A DNA stretch of 64,000 bases from Pseudomonas protegens (GCF_013407925.2 NZ_CP060201.1:2480001-2544000), one strand, 5' to 3'; positions 46,821 to 58,847 are shown, numbered from the stretch's first letter. Numbers and translations: made by a program. The notes: a model not told the origin generated them from the letters alone.

Positions 46821-47120
46821 ATGTTCAGAACCGCATTCTTGGCCTTGCTGCTCGGCACCGCCCTTGGCGCCCAGGCCGGCACCTCGGTCGACGTCTCGAA
46901 AATCTACGGCAACATCCAGATCGTCAACAGCTTCCCCGACTACAAGGTCAAAGTGGTGAACTCCTTTCCCGATCTGAAGGTCAAGCAGGTCAACTCCTTC
47001 GCCGACTCGCCGGGCAAGTGGAAGATCGTCAACAGCTTTGCCGATTACAAGATCCAGATCGTCGACTCCTTTCCCGATTTCACCATCCAGTACGTCGACT
47101 CCTTCCCAGGGGTCAACTGA
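46821..47120 (+). CDS. Secreted protein made of six 11-residue NSFPD repeats
   Basis: A 99-residue protein (102 if the ATG at 46812 is used). MFRTAFLALLLGTALGAQA is a clear Sec signal; an AGGA ribosome site fits ATG 46821 better. After SVDVSKIYGN the whole mature protein is six tandem units of the pattern [IV][KQ]x-V-[ND]-S-F-[PA]-D-[YLF]-K: IQIVNSFPDYK, VKVVNSFPDLK, VKQVNSFAD(SPGKW), KIVNSFADYK, IQIVDSFPDFT, IQYVDSFPGVN. Alternating hydrophobic residues suggest a small beta-solenoid or stacked beta sheet. No family is recognised and no function can be assigned. It stands alone between the uptake operon and urtA. Confidence 0.8.
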   Translation: MFRTAFLALLLGTALGAQAGTSVDVSKIYGNIQIVNSFPDYKVKVVNSFPDLKVKQVNSFADSPGKWKIVNSFADYKIQIVDSFPDFTIQYVDSFPGVN

Positions 47121-47155
47121 AGCCCCAGGCTGACCCCGGCTGCCGCTGCGCGGCA

Positions 47156-47184
47156 GCACCACAATGAGGCATCCCTGCGCACCA
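47156..47184 (+). promoter_or_regulatory. Possible NtrC half-sites upstream of urtA
   Basis: GCACCA occurs twice in the same direction at 47156-47161 and 47179-47184, the second followed after five bases by TGCGCC, a partial match to the NtrC dyad GCACCA-N5-TGGTGC. They lie about 85-110 bases upstream of the sigma-54 GG-N10-GC, a normal enhancer distance. Confidence 0.35.
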
Positions 47185-47265
47185 TCCTCTGCGCCAAGCC
47201 TCGTCTTGGGGCAACGCCGACCCGGTCACCGCCGCCAAGACGACGTTTTCATGCCCTGTGGCGAC

Positions 47266-47282
47266 TCGGCACACCCCTTGCA
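47266..47282 (+). promoter_or_regulatory. Sigma-54 type promoter of urtA
   Basis: CGGCAC-ACCCC-TTGCA at 47267-47282 has the invariant GG (47268-47269), ten bases, and GC (47280-47281) of -24/-12 promoters (consensus TGGCAC-N5-TTGC). It lies 65 bases upstream of the urtA ATG. Nitrogen control of urea uptake is the expected logic. Confidence 0.6.
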
Positions 47283-47346
47283 AAACAGCCCTTCAGCAGT
47301 CCGCATCTACCACCTGAAAAAATCAAAAGTTCATGGAGATCGCACA

Positions 47347-48612
47347 ATGAAGCGTCGTAGTTTGCTCAAGGCTTTCACTCTCTCGGCAAGCATTGCCGCG
47401 ATGGGCATGACCTGGACCGTCCAGGCCGCCGAGACCATCAAGGTCGGTATCCTGCATTCCCTGTCGGGGACCATGGCGATCTCTGAAACCTCGCTCAAAG
47501 ACATGGCGCTGATGACCATCGATGAGATCAACGCCAAGGGCGGGGTCAACGGCAAGCTCTTGGAACCGGTGGTGGTGGACCCGGCCTCGAACTGGCCGCT
47601 GTTCGCCGAGAAAGGCCGCCAGTTGCTGACCCAGGACAAGGTGGCCGTGGTGTTCGGCTGCTGGACCTCGGTGTCGCGCAAGTCGGTGCTGCCGGTGTTC
47701 GAAGAACTCAACGGCCTGCTGTTCTACCCGGTGCAGTACGAAGGCGAGGAGATGTCGCCCAACGTCTTCTACACCGGTGCCGCGCCGAACCAGCAGGCGA
47801 TCCCGGCGGTGGAATACCTGATGAGCGAAGACGGCGGCAGCGCCAAGCGCTTCTTCCTGCTGGGCACCGACTACGTCTACCCGCGCACCACCAACAAGAT
47901 CCTGCGTTCGTTCCTGCATTCCAAGGGCGTGGCCGACAAGGACATCGAAGAGGTCTACACCCCGTTCGGCCACAGCGACTATCAAACCATCGTCGCCAAC
48001 ATCAAGAAGTTCTCCGCCGGCGGCAAGACCGCGGTGATCTCCACGGTCAACGGCGACTCCAACGTGCCCTTCTACAAGGAGCTGGCCAACCAGGGCCTGA
48101 AGGCCACCGACGTGCCGGTGGTGGCGTTCTCGGTGGGCGAGGAAGAACTGCGCGGCATCGACACCAAGCCGCTGGTGGGCAACCTGGCGGCGTGGAACTA
48201 CTTCGAGTCGGTGGATAACCCGGTGAACCAGAAGTTCGTCGCCGCCTGGAAGGCCTACGCCAAGGCCAAGAACCTGCCGGGGGCAGACAAGGCGGTGACC
48301 AACGACCCGATGGAAGCCACCTACGTCGGCATCCACATGTGGGCCCAGGCGGTGGAGAAAGCCAAGTCCACCGATGTCGACAAGGTGCGCCAGGCCCTGG
48401 CCGGGCAGACCTTCGCCGCGCCCTCGGGCTACACCCTGACCATGGACCAGACCAACCACCACCTGCACAAGCCGGTGATGATCGGCGAGATCCAGCCGGA
48501 CGGTCAGTTCAACGTGGTGTGGCAGACCGAAGGGCCGATCCGCGCCCAGCCGTGGAGCCCGTTCATTCCGGGCAACGACAAGAAGCCGGACTACGCGGTC
48601 AAGAGCAACTGA
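47347..48612 (+). CDS. urtA: Urea ABC transporter substrate-binding protein
   Basis: A 421-residue periplasmic binding protein. The signal (MKRRSLLKAFTLSASIAAMG, cleavage near VQAA) precedes IKVGILHSLSGTMAISE. VFGCWTSVSRKSVLPVFEE and LLFYPVQYEGEEMSPNVFYTGAAPNQQ are UrtA-specific segments of the branched-chain amino acid/amide family. It captures urea or short amides for UrtBCDE. The ATG is preceded by a GGAG site; upstream in-frame codons lie before the sigma-54 promoter and cannot be used. A REP doublet separates it from urtB. Confidence 0.96.
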   Translation: MKRRSLLKAFTLSASIAAMGMTWTVQAAETIKVGILHSLSGTMAISETSLKDMALMTIDEINAKGGVNGKLLEPVVVDPASNWPLFAEKGRQLLTQDKVAVVFGCWTSVSRKSVLPVFEELNGLLFYPVQYEGEEMSPNVFYTGAAPNQQAIPAVEYLMSEDGGSAKRFFLLGTDYVYPRTTNKILRSFLHSKGVADKDIEEVYTPFGHSDYQTIVANIKKFSAGGKTAVISTVNGDSNVPFYKELANQGLKATDVPVVAFSVGEEELRGIDTKPLVGNLAAWNYFESVDNPVNQKFVAAWKAYAKAKNLPGADKAVTNDPMEATYVGIHMWAQAVEKAKSTDVDKVRQALAGQTFAAPSGYTLTMDQTNHHLHKPVMIGEIQPDGQFNVVWQTEGPIRAQPWSPFIPGNDKKPDYAVKSN

Positions 48613-48631
48613 TCCGAACCTGACGCCGTCC

Positions 48632-48729
48632 CTGTAGGAGCGAGCTTGCTCGCGATGAGGTCCGCAGGACCTCCGACGAAAACCGCGCGGCTGGCCGCTG
48701 CGCGGATCGCGAGCCAGCTCGCTCCTACG
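48632..48729. repeat. REP doublet between urtA and urtB
   Basis: GTAGGAGCGAGCTTGCTCGC (48634-48653) and its inverted partner GCGAGCCAGCTCGCTCCTAC (48709-48728) flank a GC-rich centre with further palindromes; a clear REPIN inside the urt operon. Such a hairpin between a binding-protein gene and its permease genes often lowers downstream mRNA levels. Confidence 0.85.
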
Positions 48730-48759
48730 GGTTATACGGGCGCTTTCAAGGACATCGAT

Positions 48760-50262
48760 ATGCCCACTGCCCTTTACCGTTTCATCCTCGCCTGCCTGTT
48801 GCTGCTGCCCCTTGCCGCCCAGGCCGGTGAAGCCGAAGATTTTGTCGCGGCCAATTCCAACCAACAGGCGCAACTGCTGGAAACCTGGGCCGCGCAGCCC
48901 GATCCGGCGCGCCTGGAACTGCTCAAGGCCCTGCAGCAGGGGCAACTGAGCATCGCCGGTGAAAGCAAAACCCTGCGCCTGAACAACCGCCTGCGGGGCC
49001 TGATCGACAGCGCCCTGGCCAGCCATCAATTGCTCGCCGCCGACGCCGGCAGCCGACTCGACGCCGCCCGGCAGTTGCAGAAAAGCGCCAAACCGGCGCA
49101 ACTGAAATTCCTCGATGCGCGACTGGCCGCCGAGCAGGACACCGGCGTGCACGCCGCCCTGAGCCTGGCCCTGGCCAACCTGCAACTGGTGGACAGCGAC
49201 CCGGCGGTGCGCCTGGCCGCCGTGCGCCTGTTGGGGGAGACCGGCGACCCGCTGGCCCGCACTCGCCTCGAAGGCCTGCTGCAACCCGGGGTCGAGGCCG
49301 ATGCCAACGTGCGCACCGCCGCCGAAACCAGCCTGGCCCAGGTCAAGCGCAAGCTGCTGGTGGGCGAAGTGCTCGGCCAGGCCTTCAGCGGCTTGTCCCT
49401 GGGGTCGATCCTGCTGCTGGCGGCCCTGGGGCTGGCCATCACCTTCGGCCTGCTGGGGGTGATCAACATGGCCCACGGCGAGATGCTGATGCTTGGCGCC
49501 TACGCCACCTATGGGGTGCAGTTGCTGTTCCAGCGCTACGCGCCACAGGCCATCGAGTACTACCCGCTGCTGGCGCTGCCGGTGGCCTTCTTTGTCACCG
49601 CCGCAATCGGCATGGCCCTGGAACGCACGGTGATCCGTCACCTCTACGGCCGCCCCCTGGAAACCCTGCTGGCCACCTGGGGCATCAGCCTGATGCTGAT
49701 CCAGCTGGTGCGCCTGCTGTTCGGCGCGCAGAACGTCGAGGTGGCCAATCCGGCCTGGCTGTCCGGGGGGATTCAGGTCCTGCCCAATCTGGTACTGCCC
49801 TACAACCGCCTGGTGATCATCGCCTTCGCCCTGTTTGTGGTGCTGCTCACCTGGCTGCTGCTGAACAAGACCCGCCTGGGCCTGAACGTGCGCGCGGTGA
49901 CCCAGAACCGCAACATGGCCGCCTGCTGCGGGGTGCCCACCGGCCGCGTGGACATGCTCGCCTTCGGCCTTGGCTCGGGCATCGCGGGCCTGGGCGGCGT
50001 GGCCCTGAGCCAGATCGGCAACGTCGGCCCGGACCTGGGCCAGAGCTACATCATCGACTCGTTCCTGGTGGTGGTGCTCGGCGGCGTCGGCCAGTTGGCC
50101 GGCAGCGTGCTGGCAGCCTTCGGCCTGGGGATCGCCAACAAGATCCTCGAACCGCAGATCGGCGCCGTGCTGGGCAAGATCCTGATCCTCGCGCTGATCA
50201 TTCTGTTTATCCAGAAACGCCCGCAGGGACTCTTCGCACTGAAAGGACGGGTGATCGACTGA
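48760..50262 (+). CDS. urtB: Urea ABC transporter permease UrtB with N-terminal extension
   Basis: A 500-residue protein. A signal peptide (ends AAQAGE, about residue 22) is followed by a roughly 175-residue soluble helical region with HEAT-like repeats (ALSLALANLQLVDSDPAVRLAAVRLLGETGDPLARTRLEGLL lies at about 125-165). The permease core follows from about residue 205, with LSLGSILLLAALGLAITFGLLGVINMAHGEMLMLGAY typical of LivH/UrtB. The periplasmic N-terminal region may contact UrtA or membrane partners; this is inference. The stop and the urtC start share one base (TGATG). Confidence 0.93.
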   Translation: MPTALYRFILACLLLLPLAAQAGEAEDFVAANSNQQAQLLETWAAQPDPARLELLKALQQGQLSIAGESKTLRLNNRLRGLIDSALASHQLLAADAGSRLDAARQLQKSAKPAQLKFLDARLAAEQDTGVHAALSLALANLQLVDSDPAVRLAAVRLLGETGDPLARTRLEGLLQPGVEADANVRTAAETSLAQVKRKLLVGEVLGQAFSGLSLGSILLLAALGLAITFGLLGVINMAHGEMLMLGAYATYGVQLLFQRYAPQAIEYYPLLALPVAFFVTAAIGMALERTVIRHLYGRPLETLLATWGISLMLIQLVRLLFGAQNVEVANPAWLSGGIQVLPNLVLPYNRLVIIAFALFVVLLTWLLLNKTRLGLNVRAVTQNRNMAACCGVPTGRVDMLAFGLGSGIAGLGGVALSQIGNVGPDLGQSYIIDSFLVVVLGGVGQLAGSVLAAFGLGIANKILEPQIGAVLGKILILALIILFIQKRPQGLFALKGRVID

Positions 50263-51341
50263 TGAATCAACCACTGCTCATTACCGCCACGCAAAAAGCC
50301 GGCCCCAGGCTGACGATTGCCGCCGGCGCCGTGGTCCTCGGCCTGCTGCTGGCCCTGCCCCTGCTCTCGCTGCTGGCGGCGGACAACCCGCTGCACGTCT
50401 CGGCCTACACCCTGACCCTGGTGGGCAAGATCCTCTGTTACGCCATCGTCGCCCTGGCCCTGGACCTGGTCTGGGGCTATGCCGGGTTGCTGTCCCTGGG
50501 CCACGGTCTGTTCTTCGCCCTGGGCGGCTACGCCATGGGCATGTACCTGATGCGCCAGGCCGCAGGCGACGGTCTGCCGGCGTTCATGACCTTCCTCTCG
50601 TGGAGCGAGCTGCCCTGGTACTGGACCGGCACCAGCCATTTCCTCTGGGCCCTGTGCCTGGTGGTGCTGGCGCCGGGCTTGCTGGCCCTGGTGTTCGGCT
50701 TCTTCGCCTTCCGCTCGCGGATCAAGGGCGTGTACTTCTCGATCATGACCCAGGCCCTGACCTTTGCCGGGATGCTGCTGCTGTTTCGCAACGAAACCGG
50801 CTTTGGCGGCAACAACGGCTTCACCAACTTCCGCAGCATCCTGGGCTTCGGCATCACGGAGCCGGGCACCCGCGCGGTATTGTTCCTGGCCACGGTAATG
50901 CTGCTGGTGGCCAGCCTGTACCTGGGCTGGCGCCTGGCCCGAAGCAAGTTCGGCCGGGTGCTGACCGCCCTGCGCGACGCCGAGAACCGCCTGATGTTCT
51001 GCGGCTACGACCCGCGCGGTTTCAAGTTGTTCGTCTGGGTCTTGAGCGCGGTGCTGTGTGGCTTGGCCGGGGCCCTGTATGTGCCCCAGGTGGGCATCAT
51101 CAACCCCAGTGAAATGTCCCCCACCAACTCCATCGAAGCCGCCGTCTGGGTGGCCCTGGGCGGGCGCGGCACGCTGATCGGCCCGCTGCTGGGCGCCGGG
51201 CTGGTGAACGGCATGAAGAGCTGGTTCACCGTGGCCTTCCCCGAATACTGGCTGTTCTTCCTCGGCGCGCTGTTCATCGTGGTGACCCTGTACCTGCCCA
51301 AGGGCGTAATCGGCCTGCTGAAGAAACGAGGTGAACAATGA
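50262..51341 (+). CDS. urtC: Urea ABC transporter permease UrtC
   Basis: A 359-residue LivM-type permease with eight to ten helices. CYAIVALALDLVWGYAGLLSLGHGLFFALGGYAMGMY, RNETGFGGNNGFTNF and ALRDAENRLMFCGYDPRGFKL (positions about 56-92, 172-186 and 229-249) are family features; it pairs with UrtB as the membrane channel. It starts on the last base of urtB and overlaps urtD by four bases (ATGA). Confidence 0.95.
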   Translation: MNQPLLITATQKAGPRLTIAAGAVVLGLLLALPLLSLLAADNPLHVSAYTLTLVGKILCYAIVALALDLVWGYAGLLSLGHGLFFALGGYAMGMYLMRQAAGDGLPAFMTFLSWSELPWYWTGTSHFLWALCLVVLAPGLLALVFGFFAFRSRIKGVYFSIMTQALTFAGMLLLFRNETGFGGNNGFTNFRSILGFGITEPGTRAVLFLATVMLLVASLYLGWRLARSKFGRVLTALRDAENRLMFCGYDPRGFKLFVWVLSAVLCGLAGALYVPQVGIINPSEMSPTNSIEAAVWVALGGRGTLIGPLLGAGLVNGMKSWFTVAFPEYWLFFLGALFIVVTLYLPKGVIGLLKKRGEQ

Positions 51342-52198
51342 GAGTCACAGCCACGGCCGACTTCATGCTCGAACCCATCCTCGAACCGAACAAGGACCAG
51401 GGCAGCAGCCGCGACGCCATCGGCCTCGGCCAGGCCGCCGGCCAGGGCCTGAACACCCGTCACGGCACCATCCTGACCCTGGAGGACATCAGCGTCAGCT
51501 TCGATGGCTTCAAGGCCCTCAACGACCTCAACCTGTACATCGGCGTTGGCGAGTTGCGCTGCATCATCGGCCCCAACGGCGCGGGCAAGACCACCCTGAT
51601 GGACGTGATCACCGGCAAGACCCGCCCGACCCAGGGCAAGGCCTGGTTCGGCGAAACCCTGGACCTGACCCGGATGAGCGAAGTGCAGATCGCCCAGGCC
51701 GGGATCGGCCGCAAGTTCCAGAAACCCACGGTGTTCGAGGCCCTGAGCGTGTTCGAGAACCTGGAGCTGGCGCAGAAGACCGACAAGTCGGTGTGGGCCA
51801 GCCTCGGCGCGCGCTTGAGCAGCGAACAGCAGGACCGCATCGCCCAGGTGCTGGAGACCATTCGCCTGAGCCCTTCGGCCCGGCGCCAGGCCGGCCTGTT
51901 GTCCCACGGCCAGAAGCAGTTCCTGGAGATCGGCATGCTGCTGATGCAGGACCCGCAACTGCTGTTGCTGGACGAACCGGTGGCGGGCATGACCGATGCC
52001 GAGACCGAGTTCACCGCCGAGCTGTTCAAGACCCTGGCCGGCAAGCACTCGCTGATGGTGGTGGAACACGACATGGGCTTTGTCGGCTCGATTGCCGACC
52101 ACGTCACCGTGCTGCACCAGGGCAGCGTGCTGGCCGAAGGGTCGCTGGAACAGGTGCAGGAAAACGAACGGGTGATCGAGGTGTATCTCGGACGATAA
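51338..52198 (+). CDS. urtD: Urea ABC transporter ATP-binding protein UrtD
   Basis: A 286-residue LivG-type ATPase. The N-terminal about 45 residues (to LNTRHGTILTL) are an extension common in UrtD. Walker A is GPNGAGKTTLMD, the signature LLSHGQKQFLEI, Walker B LLLLDEPVAGM and the switch histidine lies in VVEHDMGFV. GRKFQKPTVFEALSV is UrtD-like. It is translationally coupled to urtC (ATGA). A long inverted repeat separates it from urtE. Confidence 0.95.
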   Translation: MRVTATADFMLEPILEPNKDQGSSRDAIGLGQAAGQGLNTRHGTILTLEDISVSFDGFKALNDLNLYIGVGELRCIIGPNGAGKTTLMDVITGKTRPTQGKAWFGETLDLTRMSEVQIAQAGIGRKFQKPTVFEALSVFENLELAQKTDKSVWASLGARLSSEQQDRIAQVLETIRLSPSARRQAGLLSHGQKQFLEIGMLLMQDPQLLLLDEPVAGMTDAETEFTAELFKTLAGKHSLMVVEHDMGFVGSIADHVTVLHQGSVLAEGSLEQVQENERVIEVYLGR

Positions 52199-52201
52199 GA
52201 G

Positions 52202-52287
52202 CAGCGGCAAGTTGCAAGCTTCAAGCGGCAAGCGAGAAGCCCAAGCGCATCGGTCCCGCTCTTACTTGCAGCTTGAAGCTTGCAACT
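52202..52287. repeat. Long inverted-repeat element, copy 2 (urtD-urtE gap)
   Basis: CAGCGGCAAGTTGCAAGCTT (52202-52221) pairs with CTTGCAGCTTGAAGCTTGCA region (52265-52284). The arms are the same CAAGCTTCAAGC-type sequence as at 21379, 55634 and 61680. It fills the gap between two genes that must be co-expressed. Confidence 0.75.
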
Positions 52288-52323
52288 AATCACTGATTTT
52301 CTGCCATTTCCCGGAGAGTGCCC

Positions 52324-53022
52324 ATGCTACAGGTCCAACAGCTTCATCAGTTTTATGGCGGTAGCCACATCCTGCGCGGCCTGAGCTTCGAGGCCCGGGT
52401 GGGCGAAGTCACCTGCCTGCTGGGGCGCAACGGCGTGGGCAAGACCACCCTGCTCAAATGCCTGATGGGCCTGCTGCCGGTCAAGGAAGGCACGGTCAAC
52501 TGGGAGGGCAACGCCATCACCGGCTACAAGCCCCACCAGCGGGTCCACGCCGGAATCGCCTACGTGCCCCAGGGCCGGGAAATCTTTGGCCGCCTGAGCG
52601 TGGAGGAGAACCTGCTGATGGGACTGTCCCGCTTCCCCGGCGCCCAGGCCAAGGAGGTACCGGCCTTTATCTACGAGCTGTTCCCGGTGCTGTTGCAGAT
52701 GAAACAGCGCCGCGGCGGCGACCTGTCCGGTGGCCAGCAGCAACAGCTGGCCATCGGCCGGGCCCTGGCCAGTCGGCCGCGGTTGCTGATCCTCGATGAG
52801 CCCACCGAAGGCATCCAGCCCTCGGTGATCAAGGAGATCGGCGCGGTGATCAAAAAGCTCGCGGCCCGGGGCGACATGGCGATTGTGCTGGTGGAGCAGT
52901 TCTACGATTTTGCCGCCGAACTGGCCGACCAGTACCTGGTGATGTCCCGCGGGGAAATCATCCAGCAGGGCCGTGGCGAAAATATGCAGGCCGAAGGTGT
53001 ACGCGGCCTGGTTACGATCTAA
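52324..53022 (+). CDS. urtE: Urea ABC transporter ATP-binding protein UrtE
   Basis: A 232-residue LivF-type ATPase, the second nucleotide-binding subunit. Walker A GRNGVGKTTLLK, signature LSGGQQQQLAIGRAL, Walker B LILDEPTEGIQPS and switch-region VEQFYDFA are visible. ATG 52324 follows a GGAGAG ribosome site by five bases; an in-frame GTG two codons earlier is too close to that site. ureD starts 30 bases downstream, so uptake and hydrolysis genes may be transcribed together. Confidence 0.95.
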   Translation: MLQVQQLHQFYGGSHILRGLSFEARVGEVTCLLGRNGVGKTTLLKCLMGLLPVKEGTVNWEGNAITGYKPHQRVHAGIAYVPQGREIFGRLSVEENLLMGLSRFPGAQAKEVPAFIYELFPVLLQMKQRRGGDLSGGQQQQLAIGRALASRPRLLILDEPTEGIQPSVIKEIGAVIKKLAARGDMAIVLVEQFYDFAAELADQYLVMSRGEIIQQGRGENMQAEGVRGLVTI

Positions 53023-53052
53023 TCTGTAGCCTCCTAACGATAACGACCGAGC

Positions 53053-53892
53053 ATGAACCTACCTGCCGCCACCGCCCTGTTCACCCCCAGCTGGCACGCC
53101 GAGCTGGAGCTGGCCTATGCCCGTTTCGGCGCCAGCACGCGCCCGGTGCTGCGCCGCCACCTGGGCCCGCTGCGGGTGCAGAAGCATCTGTACGCCGAGG
53201 GCCCCAAGGTGTGCCAGCACATCATCGTCCACCCGCCCGGCGGCATCGCCGGCGGCGACCGGCTGGCCATCAGTGCGCGGGTCGAGCGCGGCGCCTGGGC
53301 CCAGTTGACCAGCCCCGGCGCCGCCAAGTGGTATCGCGCCAACGGCCCGGCCGGGCAGACCCTGGACCTGCAGGTGGCGCCAGGGGCGACCCTGGAGTGG
53401 CTGCCCCAGGAAACCATTGTCTTCAGCGCCGCCCAGGCCGAACTGACGACCCGGATCGAGCTACAAGGCGATGCCCGGCTGTTCTACTGGGACATCGTCG
53501 CCCTCGGCCGCCCGGCCAGCGGCGAGCGCTTCGAGCACGGACATTTCCAGGCCCACCTGGATATAAGCCGCGATGGCCGGCCGCTGTGGCATGAGCGCCA
53601 GCGCATCAGCGGTGGCGACGGCCTGCTGGACTCGCCCATCGGCCTGGACGGCCAGCCGGTGTTCGCCACCTTGCTGGTGACCGGCGACCTCGACAGCCAA
53701 CTGCTGGAGCGCTGTCGCGCCCTGGAACACCCGGTACGCGGCGACCTGAGCCAGCTGCCGGGGCTGCTGGTGGCCCGCTGCCTGGCCAGCGAGGCGCTGC
53801 TGGCCCGTGCCTGGCTGATCGACCTGTGGCGCCTGCTGCGCCCGGCCCTGCTGGGCCGCGAGGCCGTGCCGCCAAGGATCTGGAACACATGA
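53053..53892 (+). CDS. ureD: Urease accessory protein UreD
   Basis: A 279-residue urease chaperone. The N-terminal region [20 protein letters not shown] and the segments [27 protein letters not shown] and [11 protein letters not shown] are signature UreD/UreH sequences. UreD binds apo-urease and, with UreF and UreG, helps insert nickel and carbamylate the active-site lysine. ureEFG are not in this window. It is followed by ureA after 43 bases. Confidence 0.95.
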   Translation: MNLPAATALFTPSWHAELELAYARFGASTRPVLRRHLGPLRVQKHLYAEGPKVCQHIIVHPPGGIAGGDRLAISARVERGAWAQLTSPGAAKWYRANGPAGQTLDLQVAPGATLEWLPQETIVFSAAQAELTTRIELQGDARLFYWDIVALGRPASGERFEHGHFQAHLDISRDGRPLWHERQRISGGDGLLDSPIGLDGQPVFATLLVTGDLDSQLLERCRALEHPVRGDLSQLPGLLVARCLASEALLARAWLIDLWRLLRPALLGREAVPPRIWNT

Positions 53893-53935
53893 AACACCTG
53901 CCCTTTTCAAACTGCCCAACGACGGATCGATCACG

Positions 53936-54238
<303 letters not shown>

Positions 54239-54247
54239 GGCCGCGTC

Positions 54248-55624
<1,377 letters not shown>

Positions 55625-55633
55625 ACGCAGCTC

Positions 55634-55730
55634 TGAGCGGCAAGCTTCAAGCAGCAAGCAGCTGCGGCCTGAAGCGCTATCGATGTCTTTTGATTTTTCT
55701 TGTAGCTGGCAGCTTGAAGCTTGCCGCTCA
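55634..55730. repeat. Long inverted-repeat element, copy 3 (ureB-ureC gap)
   Basis: TGAGCGGCAAGCTTCAAGC (55634-55652) and GCTTGAAGCTTGCCGCTCA (55712-55730) are perfect 19-bp reverse complements, 59 bases apart. It is the cleanest of four related elements and lies inside the urease operon. Confidence 0.85.
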
Positions 55731-55747
55731 TTTCCGAGGAACGAGGA

Positions 55748-57448
<1,701 letters not shown>

Positions 57449-57546
57449 AACCCATCCGGCCGCTGGGCAGGGCCGGTGTTGGACCGGCGGATATGGCGCT
57501 AAGATGCGTCTCGTTTTCCACTCTCTGCCCAGTAAGGTGCCCGGCT

Positions 57547-58674
57547 ATGCGCCTGTCCGATTTCATCGTTCAGCACGTTGAGCAAATCGTTGATGAATGG
57601 GAACAATTTGCCAGGACCCTGGCCCCTGGCAACCTGACCCGCAGTGACCTGCGGGATCACTCGCGGTCGATTCTGCTGGCCGCCGCCCGGGACATGCGCA
57701 CCAGCCAGAGCCCGGGGGAACAATTGGCCAAGGCCAAGGGCGAAGGCCCGGACAAGTCCCCGAGCCTGGATGCGGCCGCCGCCTGCCATGGCGAGCTGCG
57801 CCATCACGTGGGTTTCGATCTGGTGCAGATGACGTCGGAGTTCCGCCACCTGCGGGCCTGCGTGATCCGCCTGTGGGTCGCCAGCCTGGTAACCCCGGAC
57901 CTGGAACACCTGCAGGACATGATCCGTTTCAACGAGGCGATCGACGAGGCCCTGGCCGAGTCCACCACCGCCTATGCCGAGCAGGTCAGCCGTTCACGGG
58001 ACATCTTCCTGGCGATACTTGGCCATGATCTGCGGGCGCCGCTGCAAGCGGTGAGCATGTCCACCGAGATGCTGGCGCGCAAAGTGCCGCTGGATGACGA
58101 GGCCCTGGCCTTTGTGTCACGGATCAAGACCGGCACCCGGCACATGGGCGCCATGGTCAGCGATTTGCTGGAGTTCGTCCGCAGTCGCCTGGGCAACGGC
58201 CTGCCCATCGACCCCGCGCCCATGGACCTGGCCAGCGCGGCCAGGGCGGCCATGGACGAAGCCTGCGCGGGACAGCCCGACTGCATGCCACTCTTGAGCT
58301 TCGAAGGGGACAGCCACGGCATCTGGGACCGCGCGCGCATCGAGCAGATGCTGCAGAACCTGATCGGCAATGCCTTGCAGCACGGCAGCAACCGCCGCAC
58401 CGTCACCGTGACCCTCACCGGCGGCGCCGAGCAAGTGCTGCTGACTGTCCACAACTACGGCGTGCCCATCCCCCAGGAAGCCCTGGCCACCCTGTTTGAC
58501 CCGCTGGTACGCAGTGCCGACGAAGAACTGGGCAGCACCAGCACCAGCCTTGGCCTGGGCCTGTTCATCGTCAAGGAGGTGGTGACCGCGCACCAGGGCA
58601 GCATCGAAGTCAGCTCCAACGAAAGCGACGGCACCACCTTCACCGTCACCCTGCCGCGCGTCTCCCGCGCCTGA
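57547..58674 (+). CDS. Sensor histidine kinase with RsbRD-type N-terminus
   Basis: A 375-residue cytoplasmic kinase without membrane helices. Residues 1-150 (DFIVQHVEQIVDEWEQFART, RSILLAAARDMRTSQ, FDLVQMTSEFRHLR) fit the RsbRD N-terminal four-helix domain. The HisKA domain has the phospho-accepting histidine in FLAILGHDLRAPLQAV, and the ATPase has N-box NLIGNALQHGS and LGLGLFIVKEVVTAHQG. The G1 box (VHNYGVPIP) is slightly unusual. No response regulator is adjacent. ATG 57547 is preferred because the upstream frame is a shadow of ureC. It lies 98 bases after ureC. Confidence 0.85.
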   Translation: MRLSDFIVQHVEQIVDEWEQFARTLAPGNLTRSDLRDHSRSILLAAARDMRTSQSPGEQLAKAKGEGPDKSPSLDAAAACHGELRHHVGFDLVQMTSEFRHLRACVIRLWVASLVTPDLEHLQDMIRFNEAIDEALAESTTAYAEQVSRSRDIFLAILGHDLRAPLQAVSMSTEMLARKVPLDDEALAFVSRIKTGTRHMGAMVSDLLEFVRSRLGNGLPIDPAPMDLASAARAAMDEACAGQPDCMPLLSFEGDSHGIWDRARIEQMLQNLIGNALQHGSNRRTVTVTLTGGAEQVLLTVHNYGVPIPQEALATLFDPLVRSADEELGSTSTSLGLGLFIVKEVVTAHQGSIEVSSNESDGTTFTVTLPRVSRA

Positions 58675-58700
58675 GGCACGTTACAAACGCTGGCGCTCTT

Positions 58701-58842
58701 TGTAGCCGCTGCTGAGCGCCAGCGAAGCTGCGAACGAGGACGCAGTCCTCGCAACCTGCTGTTTCCTGGCCCCCCGCAGTTGCCTGGTTTACGGCCGCTG
58801 CGCGCCCCGTCGCAGCCTCGCTGGCGCTCGGCAGCGGCTACA
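58701..58842. repeat. REP doublet of a second sequence family
   Basis: TGTAGCCGCTGCTGAGCGCC at 58701 and GCGCTCGGCAGCGGCTACA at 58824-58842 are near reverse complements about 105 bases apart. The core GTAGCCGCTGC differs from the GTAGGAGC REPs elsewhere. It lies between convergent genes. Confidence 0.75.
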
Positions 58843-58847
58843 GGCCA

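Noticed and set aside
47323..50274. Long minus-strand frame opposite urtA and urtB.
   Set aside because: Same reason: a compositional shadow of strongly supported genes on the plus strand.
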